In this document: positions 42,423 to 51,868 of the stretch, piece by piece
Numbering within the stretch: the stretch's first letter is position 1
Layout of the letters: every line of letters starts with the position of its first letter
DNA from: Flammeovirgaceae bacterium UBA2786
GTDB lineage: Bacteria; Bacteroidota; Bacteroidia; Cytophagales; Cyclobacteriaceae
Direction of reading: 5' to 3'
NCBI GenBank assembly: GCA_002352225.1
Contig: DEIA01000011.1
Span: 14,798 to 78,797 of the forward strand
DNA length: 64,000 nt
The notes under the pieces: model-generated
What the model was told of the DNA's origin: nothing
What the model saw: only the letters and a program-made list of their open reading frames with translations
Databases searched by the model: none
Position numbers and translations under genes: made by a program

Positions 42423-43796
42423 ATGGATATTTTTTTAGATAACACACGCAGGCTGTTTGATACCCTGAAGTCGCTTAGCTGGTGGAGCCGGTTGTTTGGC
42501 TGGGGCCAGGTTAAGTCTCAATTAATTGAGGCCAATGGCGAGTTGCAAAAACTTAATGCTACCGCTACAACTATTAAAGCAGAAAATACAAGACTGGAAA
42601 ACTCTCTTTCGATAGAGCGTGTAGCTCTAAAAAATGTGCAGGATGGTTTTAATCGGGTAAACACCGAACTGGAAGTATTTAAAAATTCGCAGCATCATCA
42701 AACTGAAAAGCTAAAAGAATTTCAGGACAAAAATGTAACACTCGAAACCCTTAATAACCAATACCTGAAGCGAGGCCAGGAGTTAGCCAACGATTTGAAT
42801 GGATTAAAGCAAAAACTGGAAACACTGGATAAAAACCTTCAGGAAATTAAAGAAGAGAATAGTAAATTAAAAAAGGAAGACGAGTTTCGCAGACAAGAAC
42901 ATTCTAATGCAATGACATCGTTGCGCGAAATTCAACGTAAAATTCAGGACGACCGTGAACAGGAACTACTCGTCAAAAACCAAACAGAGATACTTCGCAT
43001 TCGAAAACTGAAAGAAACCTGGCTGAAGCATGAAGAAAATGTAAAAAACCGCATGCGGGCTATTTGTCATCGGCATGGTATCGAGTACGTAGACAAAGTG
43101 CCGTTTAAGGGCAAGCCCGATAACACCGTACGCATTAATGATGAGTACATCATATTCGATGCCAAGAGCCCGGCTGGCGATGATCTGTCTAACTTTCCAT
43201 CGTATGTTAAAGCACAGGCTGAAAGCGCCATGAAGTATGTGAAAGAAGAGGGCGTGCGTAAAGAAGTATTTTTGGTGGTGCCCACTAATACGCTGGAGTA
43301 TTTAGAGACGTTTGAATACCGGCTCAGTGATTATACTGTTTACGTAATCTCGCTCGATTCCGCAGAACCTATGTTACTTACGCTAAGGCGGATTGAAGAA
43401 TATGAATTTGCTGAACAGATGAGCCCCGAAGAACGCGAAAATATTTGTCGCGTAATTGGCAAGTTTGTTCATTTAAGCAAGCGCAGAATTCAGATTGATG
43501 GTTTCTTTGCCAAACAGTTTTTTGAATTAGTCTATCGCACGGAAGCCGATCTTTCAAAAGAATTTTTAGAGAAAGTGGCCGAATTCGAAAAATCAGAAAA
43601 GCTAAATCCACCTCAGGAAAAACGCCAAAAGCAAATTAGCACAAAAGAACTTGAAACGGATGCTGAAAAAATTCAAGGTGAAGCTCAGCAAAAAGGAATT
43701 GACATGCACGACAACGTGCTGGTTAAAGAAATAAATAAACTTCCGTTATACGCCACAACCGAAACGGATAAACAACAACAAGATTTATTTGATTAA
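42423..43796 (+). CDS. Coiled-coil PD-(D/E)XK nuclease-like protein, RmuC-related
   Basis: 457 residues from the ATG at 42423. Residues about 35-205 are a long coiled coil rich in Lys, Glu, Gln and Leu. The following domain carries a PD-(D/E)XK signature: P232-D233, then FDAK with D246 and K248, then QAESAMKYVKEEGVRKEVFLVVP. This layout (coiled coil plus nuclease core) is that of RmuC, a protein that limits recombination at inverted repeats. It is not a standard RmuC, because the usual N-terminal membrane anchor is absent. The tail is hydrophilic. Confidence 0.7.
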   Translation: MDIFLDNTRRLFDTLKSLSWWSRLFGWGQVKSQLIEANGELQKLNATATTIKAENTRLENSLSIERVALKNVQDGFNRVNTELEVFKNSQHHQTEKLKEFQDKNVTLETLNNQYLKRGQELANDLNGLKQKLETLDKNLQEIKEENSKLKKEDEFRRQEHSNAMTSLREIQRKIQDDREQELLVKNQTEILRIRKLKETWLKHEENVKNRMRAICHRHGIEYVDKVPFKGKPDNTVRINDEYIIFDAKSPAGDDLSNFPSYVKAQAESAMKYVKEEGVRKEVFLVVPTNTLEYLETFEYRLSDYTVYVISLDSAEPMLLTLRRIEEYEFAEQMSPEERENICRVIGKFVHLSKRRIQIDGFFAKQFFELVYRTEADLSKEFLEKVAEFEKSEKLNPPQEKRQKQISTKELETDAEKIQGEAQQKGIDMHDNVLVKEINKLPLYATTETDKQQQDLFD

Positions 43797-43808
43797 AATC
43801 CATATACT

Positions 43809-44183
43809 ATGAAAAATGTATTCAGTTTTCTGTTTATAGCCTTAACTATTACTGCCTGTGTGGCTACTAAAAATACAAGCAAGGCCCCCTTGCCCAATGG
43901 AAATTGGGATTATGTAATTACCGGTACGCCACAAGGAGATTTTAAAGGCGTGATGGTTATTACCGAAACCGATAAAGTACTAACCGCAAAATTGACTAAC
44001 GATGGCGTGGAAATTCCAATAAATAAATTTGTCTTTAACAAAGAAACCCAGAAGATGTCGGGCGAGTTTGACTATTCGGGCACCTGGATTCTCTTTGATG
44101 GCTTACTTAATACGAATGAGATTACGGGAACAATGTCGGCCAGTGGTATGGATTTTCCATTTAAAGCAACTCGTAAGAATTAG
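43809..44183 (+). CDS. Small hypothetical lipoprotein
   Basis: 124 residues. The signal KNVFSFLFIALTITAC places the lipidated Cys at 17. The mature part is a compact beta-barrel-like sequence (NGNWDYVITGTPQGDFKGVM; SGEFDYSGTWILFDG) similar to small lipocalin-like domains common in Bacteroidota. No function can be named. It follows the RmuC-like gene by 12 bases and precedes the GroES-like gene by three. Confidence 0.6.
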   Translation: MKNVFSFLFIALTITACVATKNTSKAPLPNGNWDYVITGTPQGDFKGVMVITETDKVLTAKLTNDGVEIPINKFVFNKETQKMSGEFDYSGTWILFDGLLNTNEITGTMSASGMDFPFKATRKN

Positions 44184-44186
44184 AGC

Positions 44187-44567
44187 ATGTCAGTAAAAAT
44201 TACAGCCGACAACAAACTCAAAAAATTAATTGTAGTAGGCGATCGTGTGCTTATTCGCCCGGCAAAAGAAACTGATAAAACAGAAAGCGGATTATATCTG
44301 CCGCCAGGCGTGCAGGAAAAAGAGAAAATACAAAAAGGATATGTAATTAAAGTGGGGCCAGGCTACCCATTACCGATGCCAGCAGATGAAGATGATATGT
44401 GGAAAGGCAAAGAAGACCAGGTAAAGTATCTGCCTCTTCAAGCTCAGGAAGGCGACCTCGCCATCTTTCTGCAAAAAGGGGCTATTGAAGTAATGTATGA
44501 AGGCCAGAAGTATTTTATTGTACCACAAGTTTCAATCCTGATGCTGGAGCGGGAAGAGGAGCTATGA
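44187..44567 (+). CDS. GroES-like co-chaperone (orphan)
   Basis: 126 residues. The GroES fold is clear: VVGDRVLIRPAKETDKTESGL with the mobile-loop region, KIQKGYVIKVGPG, EGDLAIFLQKGAIEVMYEGQ and SILMLERE. A canonical GroES is about 95 residues. Here there is an extra segment of about 25 residues (PADEDDMWKGKEDQVKYLP) in the roof hairpin, and no groEL is next to it. It is probably a second, divergent co-chaperonin or a GroES-fold adaptor. A 68-residue gene overlaps its end. Confidence 0.85.
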   Translation: MSVKITADNKLKKLIVVGDRVLIRPAKETDKTESGLYLPPGVQEKEKIQKGYVIKVGPGYPLPMPADEDDMWKGKEDQVKYLPLQAQEGDLAIFLQKGAIEVMYEGQKYFIVPQVSILMLEREEEL

Positions 44568-44770
44568 AAGGTCTTTCGTTCGATGTACTGCGCGTAGGTA
44601 AAAAATACCGCTTAAAAAATTTTGGCGATACGTACGAATTTGAGATTGAACGTATTCTTACCAATGGCGATTTCAAAGTAAAAGATTTGCACACACTTGA
44701 ACGCTACCTGCTTAAAGACACCATTAAATTCGGAACCGGAAAAGATTTTGAAATAAGAGATCTGGATTAG
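44564..44770 (+). CDS. Small conserved-looking protein coupled to the GroES-like gene
   Basis: 68 residues. The start overlaps the GroES-like stop by four bases. The sequence (VGKKYRLKNFGDTYEFEIER, NGDFKVKDLHTLERYLL) looks like a small beta-barrel, as in SH3-like folds, with Lys/Glu balance typical of a soluble cytoplasmic protein. I do not recognise a family. Tight coupling suggests a partner of the GroES-like protein. Confidence 0.65.
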   Translation: MKGLSFDVLRVGKKYRLKNFGDTYEFEIERILTNGDFKVKDLHTLERYLLKDTIKFGTGKDFEIRDLD

Positions 44771-44809
44771 GCTGAAGTATAATTCCCAACTTTGAATTAC
44801 TGATAGTTC

Positions 44810-45874
44810 TTATCTCATTTCAGTTATCCATTGCCTGACTAAAGCTACGCCTTCTTCATGCGTAATGGAACGGCCCAGCTCAGGCATCATTACACCCGGG
44901 TGTACCGATTCAATCCGATATTGAAGAATTGATTGCTCGGGCTTTCCGGGAACAATGCCATACAATAAACCACCAGAGCCCTTGCCCGCAGCTACCGGTG
45001 CTTTGCCTACACCTAATTTTGCAAGATCGTTTTCTGTTGCAAGCAAATGTAACCCACTGTTTTTTGCAGGGCCATCTGCACGATGGCAATGCGCACAATT
45101 AATTTCTAACCAGGCGCGTGCACGTTCATTTACTGATACACGTTGATCTTCGTACGCTGCCAATTTTGAAACTTGCTCTATATCAGCAAGACCATTAAGT
45201 AAACCATGGCTCTGCCAATACAGCAACTGATTTTGATTGCCTTCCGCAAAACGATAATCTCCATTTAATTGCCTGGCACTGGGGCCAATGGGCATTACCT
45301 TATCGCCCCGCAGATGGCAGCCTTTGCATTGGTTCATGTTTGGAACTGCATAATTAATTTTACGCAACTGGCCATCGGTATGTTTCCACTCTACCGGAAT
45401 ACTTTTACCGGCCACATTCAGGTATGCTTCTGTCTGCTCATCATTCCAGATGTAAGGCAGCGTCTTCCACTCGTTGGCTTCTTTAATGAGTAAACGGGTT
45501 TCTAAAATTCGTAAGTCATTTTCCGGTTTGCTGAAATCGGCAGGGTAATAAAAATTCTTAATCAGAACGGTTCCTTCCGGGAAATCTAAAACCTCATCAG
45601 CATTATACACCGCTTGTTTACCTTCCGGGATTTTAATAAAGCGCGCTTTAAAGGCATAATCTGTAAACAAAGCAGAGTTGAGTGCATAGGGTATAATGCC
45701 ATCGGCAGGGTTCATCTCTTTTAGTTCGCCTTGAAAAAATCCATAGTCGGAAAGTTTTGTTTTACCAATATGCGATAAATCGATAACGGATTCTTGTTCG
45801 GGCAACACCATAACATCCTGTCTTTTTGCTTCGCAGGCAATCAAAACAATCAACAAAATAATCCCTACTCTCAT
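44810..45874 (-). CDS. Diheme c-type cytochrome lipoprotein (SO2930 family)
   Basis: 354 residues from the ATG at 45874, which gives a lipoprotein signal (RVGIILLIVLIAC); a longer in-frame start nine codons upstream lacks sense. Two heme-binding CxxCH motifs are present (QCKGCHLRGDK and NCAHCHRADGP), and the sequence KLSDYGFFQGELKEMNPADG is family-typical. The start overlaps the stop of the beta-helix gene by four bases. This family is known to occur beside a parallel beta-helix partner (TIGR03805/TIGR03806 pair), as seen here. The pair's function is not established. Confidence 0.86.
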   Translation of the reverse strand: MRVGIILLIVLIACEAKRQDVMVLPEQESVIDLSHIGKTKLSDYGFFQGELKEMNPADGIIPYALNSALFTDYAFKARFIKIPEGKQAVYNADEVLDFPEGTVLIKNFYYPADFSKPENDLRILETRLLIKEANEWKTLPYIWNDEQTEAYLNVAGKSIPVEWKHTDGQLRKINYAVPNMNQCKGCHLRGDKVMPIGPSARQLNGDYRFAEGNQNQLLYWQSHGLLNGLADIEQVSKLAAYEDQRVSVNERARAWLEINCAHCHRADGPAKNSGLHLLATENDLAKLGVGKAPVAAGKGSGGLLYGIVPGKPEQSILQYRIESVHPGVMMPELGRSITHEEGVALVRQWITEMR

Positions 45875-47115
45875 TGTGTTGAAATTTTTACTCCTTCGCA
45901 ATTAAACTGATGTGGGTCTTTCTTCAGATTTTCAAAATCATTTGCTGCATCAAGGTTAAGTACAATTATCTCATCTCCCTGTTGAATGCAGATTCCGCGT
46001 TCAGGCCGTTTGGGATCAGCAATTCCATCATACGCAATATCGGGTGGGTTTAAAAACGACTTTACAAAAAACAATTTCCCAATATCATGCCCTAAAGCCG
46101 GAAACCACTTGCTGTTAGTGTACGTATTATCATGAATGTAAATTCCGTACGGGAAAGGATTATACAACGTATCGGCTCTAAAATTATTCTCTACGGTTTG
46201 CACACCCCCAATCGAAGTTTCCTGTTCAACCTCGCCTTCATTTAAAGCAGCCACCAACTCGTAACTGATTATTCCTGTACCCACCGTTTTATTATCAATA
46301 ATTTCATTTTTTGTTATTTCCAGATTGTGTGTAGCTAAAACCATTATGCCGGTGCCGGGTGGTATGCTTGCCACAATGTTTCCCTTCAGGGCAAAGTTAT
46401 CGTGGTTGTTATTGTAAATCTTATTCTCGTATACTTTTGTGGTATGGCCATATTGGGTTAATCCGGGCAAATCAAAAATTAAAATACCCCCCGTATTTTC
46501 GTACGCTTCATTGCCATAAATTTCTACCCAGCGCGAGTTTTCGCTTTCGATGCCCGCCACATTCCAATATGCTTTGCTATTTCGGATAATTACAGAATCG
46601 GACTGCCCCACGTAGATACCTGCATCAGACGATCCCATTGCAACACACTCATCAATCAAAACATGCTTGCATAAAACCGGATACAACGCATAGGCTCCGT
46701 TTTCAGTCTTCGGCCCATCGGCCCAAACCGAACGGATTCTTTGCAAGGTAATGCCATTTACTTCGTTTACTTTAAGGTTATCGCCTTTTGCATCTTCTAT
46801 GGAAAAATCGCGGAGTGTAATATTACTGCCATTACTAATCAAAAAGCCTTGCGCCCCTTCTGTCTGGTTTCTGAAGGACAACACCGTTTTATCCATTCCT
46901 TTACCCAGTATAGTAATGTTCGATTTACCTTCCATTGCCAACCCTTTCGTAAACATATAATTACCTTCCGGCAGAAAGAGTGTATCGCCATCCTGAATAG
47001 TAATTAATTGTGTTTGTAAACTTTGTTCAATGCTTTGCCAGATACGCGGTTCTGGTTTTTCAATTGTACAGCCCAATACCAACACAAGAAATGGAAACCA
47101 GAAAGTAAATTTCAT
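45871..47115 (-). CDS. Parallel beta-helix lipoprotein, partner of the diheme cytochrome
   Basis: 414 residues. The signal KFTFWFPFLVLVLGC gives a lipidated C16. Then LQTQLITIQDGDTLFLPEG and repeated right-handed beta-helix turns follow (SNITILGKGMDKTVL, SDAGIYVGQSDSVIIRNSK, NVAGIESENSRWVEIYGNE). Such folds are common in carbohydrate-binding or lyase-like proteins, but no catalytic site is obvious. Operon with the diheme cytochrome. Confidence 0.86.
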   Translation of the reverse strand: MKFTFWFPFLVLVLGCTIEKPEPRIWQSIEQSLQTQLITIQDGDTLFLPEGNYMFTKGLAMEGKSNITILGKGMDKTVLSFRNQTEGAQGFLISNGSNITLRDFSIEDAKGDNLKVNEVNGITLQRIRSVWADGPKTENGAYALYPVLCKHVLIDECVAMGSSDAGIYVGQSDSVIIRNSKAYWNVAGIESENSRWVEIYGNEAYENTGGILIFDLPGLTQYGHTTKVYENKIYNNNHDNFALKGNIVASIPPGTGIMVLATHNLEITKNEIIDNKTVGTGIISYELVAALNEGEVEQETSIGGVQTVENNFRADTLYNPFPYGIYIHDNTYTNSKWFPALGHDIGKLFFVKSFLNPPDIAYDGIADPKRPERGICIQQGDEIIVLNLDAANDFENLKKDPHQFNCEGVKISTQ

Positions 47116-47253
47116 AAAGTTAAATTTGCGATTAAATATAGAATAGTTTTATGACCTGCGTTATAAAAATCAGGGTATTGAACGGATTCAGGACCACCCT
47201 TTTGTTGAATAATGGTTTTGCATAACATTGGTTGTAAGTTTATACATTCGTTT

Positions 47254-49887
47254 ATGAAATCGGTTTTTACACTATTCCTGCTTGCTCCGTTTTTTGCTAT
47301 CGGGCAATCATGGGAAGAAGTCAGTAAAAAAACAGCACAAACTTACCACGCAGGCCAGTACGAACAAGCTGTTCCGTTGGCCCGCCAGGCTTTAAAGCTG
47401 GCTGCCGCTGAATTTGGAGCCACCCATCTGAATTACTTTAATAGTGTTAACGACCTCGCTTCTGCTCTTAAAAAAGTTGGTGCATTTACAGAAGCTCAGC
47501 TACTGGAACAGCAGAATCTGCAAACAATTGGCAACACCCTGGGCACGGAAAATCTTACCTTTATAAACACCCTGAAAAACCTGGGGAACACATGCCTGGC
47601 TTTGGAAAACTATCAGCTGGCCGAACTTTACTATAGCCAGGCGATTATTCATCTCGGTAAGATCATCGCTAAACGCGATGCATACTATACCGAAAACTCC
47701 TTTCTTGTTTTTAATGCCCATGTAAGTATCATGCTACAATCAGGTGTGCTGTTGCAGCGAACCGGCCGCGCCCGGAGTGCAGAAGAAACCTATCTAAACC
47801 TGATTGTTTTTTGCAAAGATTTTCTGGGAGACGATTATGTGAGTTATACCCCGTACGCTACCCTTATCAATAATCTTGCTCTAAATTACATGGAAACAAA
47901 TCCTCAACAAGCCGAAATCTATCTGAAAGAAGCGCTGGATTTACACCCCTCCGGGCACGGAGAAAACTCTGCTTATTATTTTCAAACCTTGCTTAATCTC
48001 GCTTCCGTTTATGAACGCACCAACCGGCCCGAGGAAGCAAATTCAATTTTGAACGACATCCTGGAAAAGATAAAACAAAATCAAGGCACAAACAGCTACG
48101 ATTATATCACCACGCTAAACAATCTGGGGCAACTCCATTTCAATTTGAATCAATTAGAAAAAAGTGAGCAGTACACATCAGAAGCGCTTCGATTGCAGGA
48201 AGAAACATTTGGCAAAAACAACCTGATGTATCAGACTCTGGTGCACAACCTGGCCGAAACATATCAATGGCAAAACCGATTTAACGAAGCTGAAGCATTA
48301 TTCAGGATTGCAGTACAAAAAGTTTTAACCGATGTAGAAAAGAATTTTTCTTATTTGTCGGAAAGTGAAAAGCGAAGTTTCTATCAGCATAATGCTTTGT
48401 TTATTAACGAATATGCCAATTTTGCTTTGTTTAAATCAGGCGCCATTCCATTACCGGATTTACCAAAAGAACAGCTTTCCAAAAACAGTCTTAGCGATTT
48501 ATATAATCTGCAATTGAGCACCAAAGCGTTGATTTTAAATGCAACAGCTAAAACCAAGCAAACCATACTGGGCAGTAAAGACACACTGTTGATTAACCGT
48601 TTTGAAAGATGGGAATTGCTGAAAGAACACATTGCACAACAATATAATTTACCCGGCCATGACAGACTTAACTTAGATAGCCTCATTCAACAAGCCGAAT
48701 CGCTTGAAAGCATGCTAAATAAATACTCAACACTTTTTAAAAAAGGTTATGTAACACCACACATTACATGGCAGGATGTTCAAAAAAAATTAAAACCGGG
48801 CGAAGCTGCCGTTGAATTGGTTCGATACTACAATGGGTTGATTTATGTGGCTCTTATTGTTACGCCACAAACCCGGCAGCACCCTGAAATAGCCCTGATC
48901 AAAAGTTCTAAAACCAAAAACCTTGAAGAAGGATTTCTCTCATACTACAAGAACAGCATCCGGCTTAAAACAACCGACACTATTTCATATAATCAATTCT
49001 GGAAACCGGTTTACGATACACTTAAAAAATATTCACGTACTCTTCGCAAAGTATACCTGTCTCCCGATGGAATCTTTAACGAGGTAAACTTCAACACGCT
49101 GCAGAATCCGGTTAGTCAGAAATTTGTGGTAGATGAAACCGAAATTCATTTAGTAACAAACACCCGCGATATACCAGACAAAGCAACAAAATTGCGTAAG
49201 GGCAAGAATAAACGCACAGCCGTATTACTTGGCCGACCCGATTATGGTAGTATCAACTCATCAGCGGAAGCTAAAACCCGAAGTGGGTTTGCCGATTTGG
49301 AAGGAACAGAAAAAGAAGTAAACGATATTGCAGCCTTGCTTACTAAAAAGGACTGGCAAACAAAGGTACTAACGGCACAGCAGGCAAGTGAAGAGTCTAT
49401 AAAAGAATTGAATAATCCGCAGGTGTTGCATTTGGCTACGCATGGTTATTTTGTGCCTCTTGCGGGCTATCAAAACAATTTTTACATAGAAGCAACCCTG
49501 CAATCGGGTATTGTACTGGCGCATGCGGGCAATCCGCAACCCGGCCAGGAAGATGGTATATTAACTGCTTATGAGGCCATGCACCTGAATCTGGATTCGA
49601 CCGAACTGGTGGTTCTTTCTGCTTGCGAAACCGGGCTTGGCGGCATAGAGGCAGGCGAAGGTGTGTACGGATTGCAACGCACGCTCAAAGTAGCAGGAGC
49701 AAGCACTATATTAATGAGTTTGTGGAAAGTGGATGATACTGCCACACAAGAGCTTATGACCCTGTTTTATCAAAAATGGCTGAAGGGAAAACCGAAAAGA
49801 GAAGCCTTTCGGTTGGCACAATTAGAGCTGAAGAAAAAATATCCGCAACCGTATTACTGGGGTTCGTTTGTGATGACGGGAGATTAA
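47254..49887 (+). CDS. TPR-CHAT domain protein (caspase-like peptidase)
   Basis: 877 residues from the ATG at 47254, which gives a signal peptide (KSVFTLFLLAPFFAIG). Residues about 20-350 hold tetratricopeptide repeats (YEQAVPLARQALKLA; YFQTLLNLASVYERTNRPEE; LNNLGQLHFNLNQLEKSEQY). Residues about 560-877 form a CHAT domain with the His-Cys dyad H730 (LATHGYF) and C791 (LSACETGLGGIEAGEGVYG). CHAT proteins are clan CD proteases. Here the signal peptide points to a secreted or periplasmic enzyme. It is a single gene with no visible substrate gene. Confidence 0.9.
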   Translation: MKSVFTLFLLAPFFAIGQSWEEVSKKTAQTYHAGQYEQAVPLARQALKLAAAEFGATHLNYFNSVNDLASALKKVGAFTEAQLLEQQNLQTIGNTLGTENLTFINTLKNLGNTCLALENYQLAELYYSQAIIHLGKIIAKRDAYYTENSFLVFNAHVSIMLQSGVLLQRTGRARSAEETYLNLIVFCKDFLGDDYVSYTPYATLINNLALNYMETNPQQAEIYLKEALDLHPSGHGENSAYYFQTLLNLASVYERTNRPEEANSILNDILEKIKQNQGTNSYDYITTLNNLGQLHFNLNQLEKSEQYTSEALRLQEETFGKNNLMYQTLVHNLAETYQWQNRFNEAEALFRIAVQKVLTDVEKNFSYLSESEKRSFYQHNALFINEYANFALFKSGAIPLPDLPKEQLSKNSLSDLYNLQLSTKALILNATAKTKQTILGSKDTLLINRFERWELLKEHIAQQYNLPGHDRLNLDSLIQQAESLESMLNKYSTLFKKGYVTPHITWQDVQKKLKPGEAAVELVRYYNGLIYVALIVTPQTRQHPEIALIKSSKTKNLEEGFLSYYKNSIRLKTTDTISYNQFWKPVYDTLKKYSRTLRKVYLSPDGIFNEVNFNTLQNPVSQKFVVDETEIHLVTNTRDIPDKATKLRKGKNKRTAVLLGRPDYGSINSSAEAKTRSGFADLEGTEKEVNDIAALLTKKDWQTKVLTAQQASEESIKELNNPQVLHLATHGYFVPLAGYQNNFYIEATLQSGIVLAHAGNPQPGQEDGILTAYEAMHLNLDSTELVVLSACETGLGGIEAGEGVYGLQRTLKVAGASTILMSLWKVDDTATQELMTLFYQKWLKGKPKREAFRLAQLELKKKYPQPYYWGSFVMTGD

Positions 49888-49931
49888 ACAACTTCAGTTA
49901 TTTTATTTATTAAGACATTAAACATTGCACT

Positions 49932-50444
49932 ATGATTACGTTGGCTACGCTTACTGATACTTCTGAACTAACCATTTTGGTTAACTCTGCTTATCGCGGA
50001 GACTCCTCGCGCCAGGGCTGGACTACCGAAGCCGATTTACTGGATGGCACACGGATTGACGAAGTCGCCATGCGCGATCTGATTCAAAAACCCGACACAG
50101 TTATTCTTACTTATCGCGAAGAAGGTAACCTGTTAGGTTGCGTTGAGTTGCGCCTGCAGGATGGAAAATTATATCTGGGCATGCTTAGTGTTAAGCCTCA
50201 TACGCAAGGAAAAGGAATTGGAAAACAACTGATTCAGGCAGCTGAAGACTATGCCAAACAACAAAGCATCGATACTATTTTTATGACGGTGATTTCGGTT
50301 CGAAAAGAATTGATTGATTGGTACGTGCGACACGGCTATATATTAACCGGTGAGCGAAAACCATTTGTAATACCCGATACCCGCTGGGGCATCCCCAAAA
50401 AAGAATTAGAATTTGTGGTGCTTGAAAAAAAACTAATTGTATGA
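49932..50444 (+). CDS. GNAT-family N-acetyltransferase
   Basis: 170 residues. The GNAT core shows motif A as LGMLSVKPHTQGKGIGKQLI with the acetyl-CoA loop QGKGIG, and the C-terminal WYVRHGYILTGERKPF typical of family ends. The substrate is unknown. It overlaps the HAD gene by four bases, giving a two-gene operon. Confidence 0.87.
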   Translation: MITLATLTDTSELTILVNSAYRGDSSRQGWTTEADLLDGTRIDEVAMRDLIQKPDTVILTYREEGNLLGCVELRLQDGKLYLGMLSVKPHTQGKGIGKQLIQAAEDYAKQQSIDTIFMTVISVRKELIDWYVRHGYILTGERKPFVIPDTRWGIPKKELEFVVLEKKLIV

Positions 50445-51121
50445 TAAAAGTAATTGCTTTTGATGCTGACGATACGCTTTGGCACAACGAAGCCTTCTTT
50501 CAGGAAACGGAGAAAAAATTTTTTGTATTACTGGAAAACTACCTGCCCCAACACACCACGGCCCGCGAGTTATTAAAAACAGAAATCGACAACCTGCCCC
50601 TTTACGGATACGGCATTAAAGCTTTTATGCTTTCTATGATTGAAACCGCCATGCGCGTAACCAACCATACCATTCCCGGTGAAGCCATTGAAACGATTAT
50701 TGAATATGGAAAAGAAATGTTAGACATGCCGGTTGAGATAATGGATGGGGCTGAAGATGTATTAAACCAACTAAAAGATAAATACAGGCTGGTAATGGCT
50801 ACCAAAGGCGATTTACTGGATCAGGAACGCAAGCTCAAAAAATCGGGCCTCGAAAAATATTTTCATCACATCGAAATAATGTCCGAAAAAAAAGAGGATG
50901 ACTTTCGCAAACTTATCAAACACTTAGACATTACTCCACCCCAGTTTGCCATGATTGGCAATTCTATAAAATCAGATGTAATGCCCGTGCTGGCCCTGGG
51001 CGGGCACGGGTTTCACATTCCGTATCATATTACCTGGGCGCACGAGCGCGTGGACACTCAAATTGAAAATGAGAAATTCCGGCAACTAAGTTCCATTCGC
51101 GAAATTTTGAACTACCTGTAA
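50441..51121 (+). CDS. HAD-superfamily phosphatase-like hydrolase
   Basis: 226 residues. Motif I is AFDADDTLWHNEAFF with the two Asp residues, motif II is LVMATKGDLLDQE (Thr), and motif III/IV are KKEDDFRKL and MIGNSIKSDVMPV. Cap type C1. Coupled to the GNAT gene. The stop is one base short of the stop of the convergent response regulator. Confidence 0.88.
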   Translation: MIKVIAFDADDTLWHNEAFFQETEKKFFVLLENYLPQHTTARELLKTEIDNLPLYGYGIKAFMLSMIETAMRVTNHTIPGEAIETIIEYGKEMLDMPVEIMDGAEDVLNQLKDKYRLVMATKGDLLDQERKLKKSGLEKYFHHIEIMSEKKEDDFRKLIKHLDITPPQFAMIGNSIKSDVMPVLALGGHGFHIPYHITWAHERVDTQIENEKFRQLSSIREILNYL

Positions 51122-51868
51122 CTACACCACCTTCTTTCGGATTAGTTTGGCATACGTGCGGCTAACCGGAAAGCTTTTTCCGTTCTGCATTTTCACAATC
51201 ATACCGCCATTAAAATGACGTTCTATCTCTTTTAGAAAATTTACGTTTACAATCGTAGAACGATGTACGCGTATAAAGGTATCGGGGTTCATCAACTCTT
51301 CCAGTTTTCCAATACCCGATGAACTCACAAACTGATCGTTCCTGGTTGAGATAACGGTATAATCGCCAGAAGCCTCGAGGTAGATGATTTCTTCTACGGG
51401 CAGATTAAACAGTTTTTCAGATTTTTGTACAAATAAATGCGAATCGTATGATGTGCGTGTATTTACCGGCCGCATACTACCCAGCAATTCTTCCAGGTTT
51501 CCATCTTCCATTTTCTTACGCTTCAGTGCACGCTCTACGGCAAGTTTAAACCGTTCCTGATCCAACGGTTTCAGCAGATAATCCACCGCATTTCGCTCAA
51601 AGGCTTTAATTGCATATTGATCGTAAGCGGTAGAGAAAATTACATAGGGTTCGTGTTCAATTTCATCCAGCACATCAAACCCGTTCATGCCCGGCATCTG
51701 CACGTCCAGAAAAATCAGGTCGGGTTTAAGTTTGTTAATTTGTTCAACCGCTTCGGTTCCCTTGCTGCATTCGCCAATAATTTCAATTTGAGGAAACGCT
51801 TCCAGAAATTCGCGCAAAAGTTCGCGTGCTAATTTTTCGTCATCAATAATTAAACAAGTTGTGGTCAT
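51122..51868 (-). CDS. LytTR-family response regulator
   Basis: 248 residues. The receiver domain (1-120) has the acidic pocket D9/D10 and phospho-acceptor D55 (LIFLDVQMPGMNGFD). The LytTR DNA-binding domain is at about 145-245 (IIYLEASGDYTVIST, FIRVHRSTIVN, FPVSRTYAKLIRKK). It overlaps the kinase gene by four bases, forming a LytS/LytR-type two-component pair. Target genes are not evident. Confidence 0.93.
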   Translation of the reverse strand: MTTTCLIIDDEKLARELLREFLEAFPQIEIIGECSKGTEAVEQINKLKPDLIFLDVQMPGMNGFDVLDEIEHEPYVIFSTAYDQYAIKAFERNAVDYLLKPLDQERFKLAVERALKRKKMEDGNLEELLGSMRPVNTRTSYDSHLFVQKSEKLFNLPVEEIIYLEASGDYTVISTRNDQFVSSSGIGKLEELMNPDTFIRVHRSTIVNVNFLKEIERHFNGGMIVKMQNGKSFPVSRTYAKLIRKKVV

